64,000 nucleotides of DNA from Siphonodentalium dalli (Eukaryota; Mollusca; Scaphopoda; Gadilida; Siphonodentaliidae): assembly GCA_032622095.1 (NCBI GenBank), contig CP136064.1, forward strand, positions 264,719,863-264,783,862, in the 5' to 3' direction. The notes beneath the pieces were generated by a model. The model had not been told where the DNA came from. It ran no database searches and saw only the letters and a program-made list of their open reading frames with translations. Each line of letters opens with the position of its first letter. Within the stretch, counting starts at the first letter, position 1. Below are positions 13,101-28,100 of this stretch, in pieces. The position numbers and the translations under genes were made by a program.

Positions 13101-16100
13101 TGGGGCAAACAGAGAATAACTTTTCTCAAAGCAGGTATTCTTATTAGTAATTTTGTATTAGTTTTCCAGCACACAACGTCATTATATAATACTAGAAGGT
13201 GACCCGACTTCGTCCGGGCTTTGACCTTGAATTGACCATTTTGAAGGTCAAGGTCAGGTGGGGTCAAACACCAACACCCCAAAAATGGTGGAAATCAGCC
13301 CAGCGGATACCGGGAAATCGGCCCAGCGGATACCGAGATACCCTATGCATCAAATTTCGTCCGTAAAAATCCGCCAGTTTAACCCGATTTGATTTCCACT
13401 CAAGTATATAAACGCGCCTCATATACACACGCTCATTAATTATCAAGTTTCAACGCAAAGAAAAATTACCATCGGTGTCCGAGATATCGCCAAGACGTCT
13501 GAAACAGTCAAATGCATCGGCCGGTTCAGCGTTAACGTGATCTAACGTTACGACCTCTAACGACGTCATAGAAGTTACGCATTGTTTTTATCCTGATGGA
13601 AGATAGTACCACTTCTTCTTGATAATTGAGGCAGATAACTAAAACGGATACATGTGCATTATATATCGTTGGAAAGAGGAAACACGAAAGATTCTCACAG
13701 TGTCATTATTATGACTGGCATTTTATTATTCGCGCTGTTTCGAATCGATTTGTAAGCACCGAACTCAAATGAAAGTCCCGTAACACAGCGTAAAAACAGA
13801 TTTGACCTCGGCACGTGAAAAGTTGACCTCGGATCTGAAAATTAATATGTCTATGTCACCCCCCGGCCGATAATACCCCCACATACCAAGTTTCATCGAA
13901 ATCGGTTTGGCCGTTTTCGAGTCCATCGATTACAGACAGATACACACACACACAGACCACACACACACACTTTTTACCATTTTTTCTTACATTCTTTAAC
14001 AATTTTATAATTTTTAATGTGTTAAGCCAATGCATTCTCTTATATATGCGAGGCGACCTATGGTCGACTCGCATATATAAGAGAATGCATTGGCACAGGG
14101 CCGTTCTGTTGGGTAAAGGGTTAAGCCATGTATTGATTTCTTAATTGACCATATCTTACAGATTTCCTTGAGAGGGCAGACGACTATTCAACGACGTTGT
14201 TCATAGCCAGAATCACAGACTGGAAGGAGACATCTCTATTTGCTGAAGGGTAATGTGCATGCAAGCATATAAATTCAGAGACCAGCCTAAAGGGCGACAT
14301 GGCTAATATCTTCTCCCTCAATTATGTCACTTCTCCTTATATTTATCGTTGGGAGTAGTGACTCCTCTCATATACCAGTATATATATGATCAAACAGAAT
14401 ATTCAAAGCGCATTTACTGATTTAATTAGTGTACTTACTCATAATAGTGGTATAATAAATGGGCTCTTGTCTTGTATTGGATAATAACGAACCAAAGCCG
14501 GACGCTTTGGGTCATATATGGACTATATCTGATTTTATGACGTCACCAATTATTATCTAATACGACACTGCTGTTTTGAATTTTCGCGCCCACTTTTGTC
14601 GCACAGTAGATCGGTGGGGTTTAAGCATTAATGTCGTAATCAGCTGTCAAGAGGCCAACACAAATCAGTGCAACATTCTCCTATTTATATAAACGTCATA
14701 CAATCATTTATGTGTTTTGTTATTTATAAGGGCAAATAGCTTGTCTATAATGAATTTCTAAAAGGTCTACTTACTCTATTGGATCAAATTATCTGACCTA
14801 TATAGCTCTCTGTCAGAGGCGGAGAGTTTTGCGAGGTGCCTCATCGTGACAGCCACAACACGATATACGTGTATCTCAAAGCTTTATTTTCCAATTGATG
14901 CACGGCAGTTGATCAATACTGCATGGTGCTGTAGAGACTATACTGTGCGAAAGGAAATAACATAATATTTAATATTGATTTATATTATTATCACAAGTCT
15001 GTATAGTACGTACATGCTTCTGTTAATCCATATATATCCTATTTTCTTGAATAGAATGAAATCACATACTTATGAACAAAGCAGAAGATACATTCAGTTC
15101 CACTCGAATTCGGTCAATGGGGAAACTTACATGATGACGTTGTTTGTCGACTGTCGTTGAAATCGACATGATGACATGTTATGAATGAAATGAACATTAT
15201 GAAATGCGTAATGAGTATCTCAAGCGGAGAGCTCCCCCCAGCACGCCAAGTAATATAATGGTTAGGTCCAGTTCCACTCTCGTCAACATACATGTATATA
15301 ACTATTTATAATTACCGACACAAAATATAAGCCGTATGCATGTGAATCTTATTTGGTGGGAATCTATAAAGTGATCTTGATAAGAATTGTTTTAGACACT
15401 ACAGATACCCTCATGTGAGTGGTTTAGCTTTGGTTCGTTAATTACGCTAGCGTATGATCATATTACTATTGGACTATAGAAGGATAATGTAGGATGTAAA
15501 TTGAACTTGAACAGTTATCATGAATTCTCCCCGATAACTGTCTACTTCTCCTTGATCTTCTCCTTGACTTTCCCAATTTCAAACCTCTAGGCTGGTTCCT
15601 GTATAATTGATAGGCTCAGAATAAAACTTAGGTACCTTGTATAAATATTATGTTATTATCATATTGTGGTAACATATTTAGGAGTTAACCCTTCTATGAC
15701 TGGAGCTTCCTGAAAATTGCGAAAACCCTGTGCCAATACATTGGCCTAACAATATTTACCTTGACCTTGTAAGCTAGTGCATTCTCTTATATATGCTAGG
15801 CTCGCATATATAAGAGAACACACTGGCACAGGATCTTTAATGCTGCATCAGCACATCTTCTGTCATGAAAAGATTAAGCTAGCGCAGAGATGGCTCGTTT
15901 CAGCATTGGTTGCCATGGCAATTTTTCCAAAATAAAATCTTCTGTAAACAAAGCTACATCTTTTAGGCTATCCAAAGTTAGTAAATTGTTTATATGCTTG
16001 CCTATAAAATAATGGAAAATTACCGAAATATAGATCGTCGTATGTGTATCTTCGAAGCTACAGTGAAATGCGATTTTGCTATTTCACTGTAGTTATAATG

Positions 16101-19100
16101 CTCATAGAATGATATTCATCAACCTATTTCGATACCGGGAAAATTTCAAAAGCGAATATTATTATGTGTATTTTTGGAGTACAAACCACCATGTAGCTTT
16201 AACTTAATACAAACATTGCCACTAGTTTATTTTTTGGTATAAAATTCTCAATCGATGATTGTCAATATGTTGGAGTATATTTTGTGTTGGTGTTTAACCA
16301 GTATAGTAAAGTAGATGCATTCTAATGTTTTATCTGTTTCTTTATAGTGAGATAGCGAGAAGTCTTGGCGAGGCTGGTCAGATTGAGCCAGAAACAGAGG
16401 GAATGTTGATAGAGTATGATGTCGACTACCAGGAATTCCCAGAAGAGGTTTGTTTTATTTGTTTTTCTGTTTCTGTTCAGCGTTTTTAGCGGTAAGGCCA
16501 CGCAAAGTCAAATTCCCGTTTTTCACGTCCTTGTGCATGGTCCCGAAACCCTGTGCATGCATTTTTTTTATTTGTGTTCAATCTGTTGGAAAATGTTTTT
16601 AATCGGAATGAAATCATTGTTGTACAATCTTAATACTGATAGCCACCTTAATCGGGCGAACATGTGGCTTAGCATGAATATTTACTATGGTCCTGTGTGA
16701 CACACTAAAATCATGTTTGATGATTGGTCAACTGCCAATTGGGCCATGCGTTTCATATTCTATTACACAACATAACACGAATCAATGCGGTATGGTATAA
16801 TATCCAAACTGCAGGCACAAATCTGAAGAACAAAATTTAGTTTGAGTTTGTAGAAATTAATAAGGAAAAAGTTATAAATATAATAATTGAATGTAGATTG
16901 AATGTGTTTTGAATTCGCGCAGTACTATTTTACGCTCAGTTTTGAATTCGCGCACCTATCTGCACGAATTCAAAACTGCCAAAATATTTTCGTAAAAGTC
17001 TTGGATCTGATATCAGACCGTTTCAGTGCTCAGTCATTTCTGAAGATACATGTGTATATTAAACACGATCACAGTGGATGTGTACATCGCTGTAATGGTT
17101 TTGAATTATTTATATTGGTTGACCGAAAGTAAACATAGACCTACGTGTATGGGCGTAATTGTCTATTCATTATCCCACATTTCGTAATGTATGTAACTCA
17201 TCAACTTAAGTAACTCTCTTGTTTTCCCTGTGGTATATCTTAAATTCAGAGTCGTACTATTTTTCGCTCAGTTTTAAATTCGCACACTGGTGGATGCATG
17301 AAAAATAGTACTACACGAATAAGTAAGGTAGTGCAGTGGCTGTTGGAGCACATTTATTGTGAACCACATCGTTCAGAATATATCTATAAAATATTAATTT
17401 AATTTTCTATCTGTTTACATTCTTGTCCAGTCTGCTAACTGCTGATGTGTGTATATTTCAGGTACTGCAGTGTCTTCCTCAGGACTTGCCATGGAGGATA
17501 CCCAAGGAGGAACTTTCATGGAGGAGGGACCTCAGGAAACAGTGCATATTTACTATTGATCCTGCCACCGCCCGTGATCTTGATGATGCCCTATCTATTG
17601 ATGAGGTGGAACCAGGTATGTAGCATCCTCCACTCTAGATTAAAGAAATTGCATCAATTTTGCCAATTGACCATTTTTGACCCAAGTTCTGAGCTCTGCA
17701 TTATGGTAGACAAAAGACTAACCCTTACTTTACTAAATGGATTCTTCTGTTCAGTTATAGAATGGTGAATAATGGTATATCAGGGTTCGTACAGAAATGA
17801 ATAGTACTTGAATTTCGGACCTTGGAATCAATAGTCCTTGGATCCGATTTGAACCTTGAATATTGAGAAAGTACAGAACCCTGCCTGGCTCCTTTCCTAT
17901 GCTTGTATAGCTTTGTAAATATCCGATCGGTACACATATTTACTAGTAAGCGGTAACAGTTGCTCTTCATTTCATCCAACATTCAGACTTTTGACTATAC
18001 ATTACCTGCCGGGAAAGTTTCCCTTCATAAATACTATTTTAAATATTCCCACTTTTTAAAATTATATATTAGAGAAATTTGCACTAGTCTCCCGATGCAG
18101 GAGGGTTCGATAATTTATCGCTTCAAGATTATTTTGAATAAAATAAAACCTTTTGTGTGACATCACATCAAATTTAATCTTGAACGTTCGCTCTAGCCTA
18201 TTATACTTAGGGTACACCCACATGGTAGTATGCACTGGGTGATAGAACAGCTCTTGTTTGATTACAGATTCGTTTAGTTGTGCCAAAAACTTGACATAAT
18301 AGTAGTCCATCTATCTGGCATCGATGTGTGCTGTGCATCAGGGACCAGCCTAGGGGGCGACGTGGGCGAAATAGTCGCCCTGTGTGGCCGCAAGTCTCCC
18401 TGAAATGACATCAGGGAGAAGTGGATGTCTCCCTGAAAAAAAAATAAAAAAAATAAAAAATAAAAGATTTTAGTTAAATTTTTAATCTCCCTGAAGAATT
18501 GGTGACTGGATGATCTACTGCTCAGCTTAACACTTCCAGTTTATCCTCACCCATGTAGAAAATCTATTGTGGACAATTATAACAGCTAAAACAATCAGTT
18601 CTAATGAATAGTTACTAGCGACAAATAGTCGCACTAACGTTCCACTTCTCCCTGGTAAGCCCTCACTTCTCCTTATTTTTCCAAGAGGGAGAAGTCACTT
18701 CTCCCTATATTTTGACCCTAGGCTGGTCCCTGCTGTGCATTATCTGTATTATATTTTGATCTCACACTTTATTTGGTCATGTATTTCAGGCACGTATGAA
18801 GTTGGTGTTCATATAGCCGATGTCGCATATTTCCTGAAAGAGGACACGCTTCTCGATAAAATGGCAGCTAATAGGGCAACCAGTGTCTACCTAGTCCAAA
18901 AGGTAATTACACAGGCTTAATAAGGTTAAACAGAATGAATGTTCTGTTTCTCAGTCACCTGCCTCCTCATAAAATTTGGCCGCTGAGTGCTTTTTATGGC
19001 TCACCGAAAAAAAATTAAAATATTAAATCACCCTACCGCTTGGCTTCATTATGTGATGTTAACAATCTGTCTGATACAAGACACATTTCAACTGGTATTT

Positions 19101-22100
19101 GATACATTCCTTTGTTATTTAAAAAGATAAAAACACAATAGAGTTCTCTTTTTCGTTTTTTTAAATTTATGTACTTGGGTTGTACAACATATTAAAACAT
19201 TTGTCCATAAAATGCCACATTTTATGTCCATAAAATGCCACATTTTATGATGTGCGGGATAGCATCGCTAAATTCACTCTCTGGGGACCTCATTCTGCAA
19301 ATGACAGACACACTATTTGTAGGCTTGCTGCCGAGGGAGATGTTGGTTCCAAAGGGAGACTATCCGCAATGATCCCATCAAGCACGGTCATTATTTATTT
19401 TATTATACCGAATAGACATGTCCCGCGAGATGTGACTAAAATGGTGTCTAGACACTTTCTTTTATCATCGAAGTCATTTTGGTGCTAAAAAATTGCTCTC
19501 TGTTTTCTTGTTACAGGTCATTCCAATGTTGCCGCGTATGCTGTGTGAACAGTTATGCAGCTTGAATCCAGATGAAGACAGACTCACGTTCTCTGTTATG
19601 TGGAAGATGAATGATAAGGGAGAGGTAAGAGGCCTAAGCAGAATGAGGTCATGCACAATGAGGCCTTGTGGGATTGCGTCACTAAATTAACCCTCTGGGG
19701 ACCTCATTCTGCAAATGACAGACACAGAATTTGCAGGCTTGAATGTAGGCTGATAGAATTTGAAAGTAAAGGGTAAAATCAACAAACAAAAAGACACAAA
19801 TACCAGCAGCAAGTAAATTATTTATCAGAAAATTCTAGGTTTGTTAGGCCATTCAAAATAATTATGTGTTCTCAGGCAGATCAGGGAGGGAGGGAGGCTA
19901 TTTAATTTTATTCCTGATGTGACCACATGTTTACTCACTCCTGACTGGGCGTTACATGTATATGTTTATAAAGTGCTGGATTATGTCAATATATCAGTCA
20001 TATTTCTAATCAAGTCATTGACTCATTGCCATATAAACCACATATAAACAGGATATGAAATACAAGCCATCGATTCAATTATTTATAGTGATATAGGGGG
20101 TAGCAGGAAGACAGCCTGATAGGGCTAGGCTAACCCCCAACAATATACAACATTACCTTTTATGTGTTACTTCCATTGTATTATTCATGTGTATATTGTA
20201 AATAAATTATCCTATCCTATCCTATCCACACACCCTACAAAGCAGACTAACGGGTTACAAGGTATATAGCTTCCTGAACGTTACGTAAAATGTTATACCT
20301 GTAACAAATAGAGCCATGTAATATATATTCGCAGTTGGGATATCATCGAGCTAAAAATAGATTGCGCATGCACCGGGAGTTAGGAAGCTTGCTGCATCCA
20401 GTATATCGAAGTCGCTCTATAGTATTTATGACCGTCACTTTGTTGGGAACTCACGTGAACATAACTTCAATGCTGAAGTTTACCCCAATATTATATAATT
20501 TAATTGATGTTCATGATACTTATACCTGTCATTAGGCTGTCATCGTCAATAAATATAATGATAAATTTACAATGAAAAACAGCTGTGAAAATTTGCATTC
20601 CAACACGTTGAATTAGGCACATCATCATTGTCTAAGAAAATACTTTGATAATCCTGTGTGTGATTTTTATCATTCTATTCCAGTTGACTATGGCTGCCGA
20701 CTAGTTGACTACGAAATACCTTAGTCGTTTCAACACTAATTGTCTGAGTCTGTGTTAAACTAAAAATGAAATCTAAACTTTCTGTACCTTTGATTCACAA
20801 TTAACATTTTTAAATGCCATAACATATTTAATATTACTTTCTTAATTAATTTTTCCAGATATTTGACGAGTGGTTTGGTCGCTCTGTGATATCATCCTGT
20901 GTGAAGCTCAGCTATGACCATGCTCAGGTAATTCTGTTATTTGGTTACTCACAATACAATTACTTCATCATAATATGGTCAAGTAGCTCTAACCAATTAT
21001 ATTAAATTCATATACAGGTTGACTCTTTTTTTGCATTTCCTCCATGTGGACCGTGACGTGATCGATGTGACATCAAATTTCCTTGGTACACATATAGTAT
21101 GATTATATATACCAATGCCATGTATATGTAGTACAGTACAGTCGATTTCGGTTAATAGAATATGCTCGGTGCAGCAATTTATTATTTGAATAGCCGATTA
21201 TTTGATTAGACGAATTTGCACCAAAACGTTGTAATTTCGAGTTGACGATTTCGTAATTTCGTAATTTCGAGTTGTACCACTGACTTGACCGATGTTTGTT
21301 TGATATAAAGACTTTTAAATACCTGTTATTAAATGTGTATTTACTCCATAATATTGTTCTCTTTATTGATTGTTTCATGTAATATTAAAATATTTGTAAT
21401 ACCATTGTCAGATTGTGTGTTTGTTGTTACTTTTTACCGAGGGAAAATTGTAAAAACATCGATCGATAAAAGCACGTGTTCAATGTTTACATTGAAGGAC
21501 TGGTTAGAGTTATTCACCTTTGATCGATTGACTGGTTAGAGTTATTCACCTTTGATTGATAGAAGCACATATAGTGATTGAGGAAGACCATTTATATAGA
21601 ACATGATTTTATTTATTTTAAAACATATAACGGATAAAAATTAAATAACAGTGACAATATAAACAGTAATATAATAAAGTGTTCATGGTATCCACGACGC
21701 AAATTCGGTTATTTTGCATTGGCGTTGGCGTTTAGAAATCAGAGACTGGAATAGGTTCTCGATTTTGTAAAAGGCTGCCCAGTCCATTTCGTCCTTCTCC
21801 TCGAGGTTTTCTTCTAAGAACTGCCGAATATCGCTGAACCCCTGTGTACACTGCATCGGCATGATGGGGACCTTGTATTCATCGTCGTCGTCGGAGTCGT
21901 CATTGTCGTCGGTGTTTGCTTTTACTTCGTCGGCGATTTCTTGGTCGGTGGGTAGACCGTAGCATTCAACTTCTTCGTCGGTGGTGATGAACTCTACGAG
22001 AGCTTCAGTTGAGATGCTGTCGGGAATGGTGCCGATGTCGGAGAGAGGGTCAATTGTCGTATCAGGCTGGTCGTCGTTATCGTCGTTGTCCTTCTTTTTG

Positions 22101-25100
22101 AATCCTCCCTTAGCGAAGCAGTTCTTGATTGTGTTGGGCTTCACGTCGTTCCAGCTGCTGTTCAGGAGATGCATTGACTCTAGGAGATCCAGTTTCTTTA
22201 TTATCTGCCCGGCTGTAGTGGTGTCGTCGTTATCGATTTCGGAGATGACTTTCCTGACGATCTTCTTCCGATAGAACACCTTCAGATTGGCTTCAAACTT
22301 ATCAGCCAGGGAGAGGTCGTTGCGCTTTCGTTTCGAGTTCATAATGACTGAGTAATTATGACTGGTGTACCCACAGCATAGCATTTATAATAGCCCTGGT
22401 TTTGTTTTTACAAGTGACACGTTAATTTGCCCTTTGTTAGCGGGTGTACTCAAACAAATACTTAAACAAACACGCTGTCATCATTAATGGGACAATCCTT
22501 TCTTCGCGGCATAGAGTGTGAAACGAACAAAACAGTTTGTACAGTCTAATTCTTTATGCATGTTCAGACATCAAATACAAAAGAACCGAGTCGCTAACAT
22601 GTGTCTGTCCAACTACAGTACTGGCTTTTGTTAAACATGCAATTAGTCGCTATTGTAATGTTGTTCATCCTCTACGTGGACAACGGATCACGAATAAAGC
22701 GTCGGGTTTATTGATATAAACTATAGACTATAGATGCGGGATTTACCCGCACTGCTTACAAAATTTAATATTGTCATTTATGGCGTGAATTATTAGCCCC
22801 CTAAATCACCTTATCATCATCATCATGGCGTGAATTATGGGAATGTTGGGCAATAAAACAACAAGACAAGTGTTATTATAATATTTTAATATTCACATTT
22901 AATTGAAAAATCACTTTCTTATAGTAACTTATGACCGTAAAGCACTCGCTTTTGAAACGTTTTATGTCACCCATTTTCGATCTAATACGATTGTCTGCGG
23001 TTTCTTGACATAAACTATAATATTTTGGATGAAATACCTTCAACTGAGTTCTAGAATGCACGAAAATACCGACTTTCAGAGCACATTTTTGCGAATTTTC
23101 TATTCTATTAAGCGATAGTCCCATCGGGAGTCTATTCGAATAAGCAATTAAAAAATACAGATGTACTATTAAAATGGTTTTGGAATCCGAAATATTATTA
23201 TAATAAACGAATTATTTGATTAACCGTTATTCGATTAATTGGAATTGACTGTACTTCACTCCCTTCTTTTTTTGGTCATTGTAGCAAATACCAATGTTCG
23301 ACTTGATAATTATTCTTTCTTCCTGCACTCATCGCCCTCTTAGACCAGAATATTTTTGGATCTAACATGTTGTCCCTGTCAGCTAAATTTCTTATTCCGA
23401 GGAAAAGATTTAATAAAAACCTTTGAGGTTTGTTTGTCTTAACCCAGTTTTTGAACATTTGTTGTTTATATTCAAATATTTACATAGCCCGTCTGTGTTA
23501 CACTATATCCTGTTTGGTGATTGGTCAACTGCCAATTGGGTCACCCATTTTATATCCCAATAGCACAAAGAGTGTTACACGAACACGACATCACAAATTG
23601 TTGACCTAATTTTACCGTATCACTAAAATCTGTCAGCAGAATAATTGGGCATGCTTATCAAAGTTCAGCCGAATTGCATCTGAAGCCAGTTATTTATTTC
23701 AATCACATTATCATTGCGAAGTGCTTGGAAATCTTATATGGGGCTGGATGACATAATGTGCTGCGTGGGCAGATTTTGTGAAAATAAATAGGAATACATT
23801 CAATTCTTAATTGTTTGTATGTGTTGATGTTATGTTCTAAAATAATAAAATATTGTTACACTAAAACCTTCTGTTTGTGGTCTCAGTTTTCCCATTGTCA
23901 ATTATTTTTTGCAGGGTTTCATAGAAGAACCAGACAGAGTATGGTCCACAGAAGAGCTGCCACGCATATCTAGTCCATTCACTGAAGGTGATATCAAAAA
24001 GAGGGTTCTTAATCTACATAAGGTGTGTCCGATTTAAAATCCCAAAAATACTATTTCGTCGGCTTCAGGGGTGAAAAATAATTGATTTGAGTCAGGAACC
24101 CACCCTTCAAAGCTCAGAGCTATTAGAATTTTATTTTTGGAATATATTTATTTTGTACACCTCGAATTCCATATATGCTGATGCCCATTCGAACTGGGAT
24201 TGTCCAGCATGTGTCATCGCATATTGTAAACAAAGATGTTCTTTAACGTATAATCCGCACGGTATTATAACTTGTCTATGTCCATGCATAAAACGTGATT
24301 ACAAGGGTAGTTAACTCATTCACTCTGTTAGAGTTTTTAATCTTTATTAAGGCAGTGAAGAGTTGGCTAATTTAAAAAAAATAAATTATTTGTGGTTTTA
24401 AATATACATAGCACCGGGTCCAGGCAACAGGCAAGCCTACAATGCTATACCTTCCTCTGTCGAGTATTAAACCAGAAAATGTAGAGTCAACTGTCATGCA
24501 TATATACTCATTTAATCTTATATAAAAATGGCATTGTACTACCAGTATATGCCAGGGTTTTTACCTAAAATTATATAATGCCTTTGACTATTCACTATTG
24601 TTATTGTTGTCTATAAACTGATACCTCTCCGTTCTACTATGTTATCCTGAATTTCAATTGTCTGGAGTACATAATTACTAATTGTAATAAAAGCATAAGG
24701 ATAAGCTAATAATAAATGTAGTCATCTACTTCATGTTCTATGTCCACAAGTCACTTTTCACACATTACACATAATGTTAGAGCTCAATGTTTTGGTGACC
24801 TCTAGTTTACTTACCTTCTTCTTTATAATTCTATTCATTGCTCAGCAAAAAATTAACTCCTTCCCAAGTTGAGCCAAAGTGTTATTGACTTAGAATTTGA
24901 CTGCATTTTGGCATTGAAATTAGCGGCATATCAGATATTCTTTGTAAGCTCAAATTGTTATTGTATTTTGCGGTAGTACAATTCGAAATGGATAAAGGGC
25001 GTATTTTGCCACCCCCTAGCAATGCTCTTGTTAAAAAAAGCCAACAACCAAAAAACCATGTTTTACAGAGACATGCATCAGAAAATTAGTAATATGTTGG

Positions 25101-28100
25101 TAAACTAATGAACATTTATTACTTGTCGATTGAATTATCAGAAGTGAGTTTGAATTCCAGATTGCTAAATGTTTGCGGCAGTATAGATTTGACAATGGAG
25201 CTCTGAGACTTGACCAAGTAAAGATGCAGTTCTGTTTGAGTTCCGAGACGGGTCTTCCAAATGGGTACAGTGTGTATCGCCAGAGAGATAGCAACAGGTC
25301 AGTCACAATGAATAATTTGAACTAATTAGGACAGAAATTTCACCAGTTTAGAATGTTAAATACATTTTTGATCGAAAATCTATATTTTAAAACATTCTGT
25401 GCTGGGTTTATCTCCCCCATGACATGATAAGACTGCTGCCACTGCAACATTTTACCCACATTTTGTGGACTTCCGCGATATTATTATATATGCTACTAGT
25501 CAGTCTGATAAATATCCAGACTCCATCTCATTACTTTCATCTACGTCTGATGACTGATGGCATTCTAACTGATATCAGAGATGAAGGGGGATCCCTGTTT
25601 TGTGAATATTCATTAACCCTTTACCCAACAAACCGGCCAAAACCGGCCAAATAAAGCTTCAACAGCCTAAAATATCTTCGGTCTGTCTCAATAGAACCAT
25701 ACACATATGGATATCATTGGAACCGGCTCATTGACCACATTGTGATGGTTATAGTTATGCCCTGTGCCAATGCATTCTCTTAGATATGCGAGTCGACCAT
25801 AGGTCGCCTCGCATATATAAGAGAATGCATTGGCCTAAAAAAATCTTTTTTTAACACTTTTTACCATTTTTTCTTACATTCTTTAACAATTTTATAATTT
25901 TTAATGTGTTAAGCCAATGCATTCTCTTATATATGTGAGGCGACCTATGGTCGACTCGCATATATAAGAGAATGCATTGGCACAGGGCCCTTCTGTTGGG
26001 TAAAGGGTTAATATTCATGAAGGCAATGTTTATACACAGTAGTAGTATGCTTTATTCTCTCATCCAAATAAACACATGAAAATTACATGTAATGGATATT
26101 GAGAAACAGAGTTATATACAATAGTCATATAACATGATTATAATTCAAAAGATAATATATACATGTAACCCCGGATCTATAGATCTACACGCCTGAGGTC
26201 ATGTAAACATGCAAGATTAGTCACTCTTCCTCCAACCAATTTCGTGCAATAAAATGCATGTTTCAAGGTTTGCTTCACTTTGCATGTAGAATACAACGCA
26301 ATGAAGATATATCGATTAGCATGCTATAATAAATATTATTGAGCTGTACCACGGTCATGTTGCATCATCTCCTTATTTAGAATACGCGTGTGACAATAAT
26401 GATTCGATTACTCTAAGTTGTAATGATCCTTATTTGGCACGTGACCTAATATTCATATGTTAGCTGAGGTTAGGAGAAAATACTAACTAGATTTAACCAG
26501 TTTTGAATATCTTTGCAAATATGATTCTTGTAAACTTGTTCTGTCTGACCATTCCCCAATTATGAAGAAACATACGTTAGTTTTTATTTTGAACATACGG
26601 CATTTGGTCAGTTAAGATACGTGACACTAACATGTATTTTATTTGATAACATCATGAGATTGCAGTCAAATACCGCTGGTGTGGCTTCTATGAATAATTG
26701 AATTTGCAGGAAGCTATTCATTGGTCAAGAAAAGCATCATTCACTGTGCATTGGCTCAATTTCTCCCATTTGAAATAATTTTAGCCATGAGAGTCTTTAG
26801 ATATTGTTAGGGATAGCAGGAGAGAGAGAGCAGAGGAGAGAGATAGTTTTGGGGATAACAGGAGGCAGAGAGAGAGTGAGGGGGTGGAGAAACTAGAAGA
26901 CAAGAGGTGGGCAGATGAAGTCGCGAGATGATGACAGTGGTGCAGAGTTTTAAATAATTGGGTTGCTGCGTGATAAAAATGATGCTCGTCTATAGTAATC
27001 TTCATGCGTCGGGCACCATGGGAGGGGGTCAATCACAATGGCTGTTAACTGGTTACATTCGTCAAAAAGAAAGTTGTCAACAAGACTACTGCTCTAATTC
27101 CTCTTTTTGTCAATATGATTTTAGTGAGGGAATAATTGTTCTAAATGAATGCCATACAGTAATTCCCTAAATAATCAACTCCTTAACCACAGCATAATTA
27201 TGTGCAATTTTTCAGGATTTAGTCAGAAATATGGCTTGTTGCCATTCGTGAGAGCTTTCCGATGAATGGCAACAAGCCATATTTCCGACTAAATCCTGAA
27301 AAATTACCCATAATTCTGCAGTGGTTAAGGAGTCAATTATTTAGGCATTACTGTAGCTTTAAATTAGGTCTCCTCTTGTGTCACGTTATGACCATTCTGT
27401 TGAAAGCAGCATTAAACCACAATTAACTCTCACATTCTCTGTTTATGTTATACTCTCTCAAATACTTTTAGGTCTGGTTCAAATATTTGAGTAGGCTTCT
27501 CTATTCCAATGGTTCTTTATTAGGCCAATATAGAAACATTGCTTGATTTACATCCCCCGGCCTCCCGACCCTATTTTTAGTCCTCTCCTCAATTGTTTTT
27601 TTATTTGGATATCTTTAGTGTAACTTTTTTTTCATGTCTTATCCATCAAATTACATTTCATTGACCCATTAATTTGTTTATTTTGATCAAATTGGACAAT
27701 CTAAATCACCTTGTATTATATAAGATAGGATACTGCTTCAATATCTAGAACTGTTCATGACCATTTATGTTAGGAAGAATAAAATATAATTTTTTTTATT
27801 TTCTCTCCTTCCCACATTTTTCTGAAAGAGTTGGATGTAAATTTATTGATATTGGCCTTACGAATGTTCTCTATTCCGAAGGTTCTTTATTTCATAGATT
27901 TTCTATTCTGAAGGTTCGCTATTCTGAAGGTTCGCTATTCCTAAAGTTTTTTTTCTATTATGGGCGTTATTTATTCAAAAATGAATCAAAATTTACATTG
28001 CCCCCAAAAACCACGTATGGAATGAACAATACTATTACTCTAGTATTCCCATATAGTACATTTAGTACATGCTCATGTTATTTGATCACCCTAACAGAGT

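Noticed and set aside
26781-27032. Ser/Leu-rich minus-strand ORF
   Set aside because: Produced by the GA-rich simple sequence at 26815-26905.
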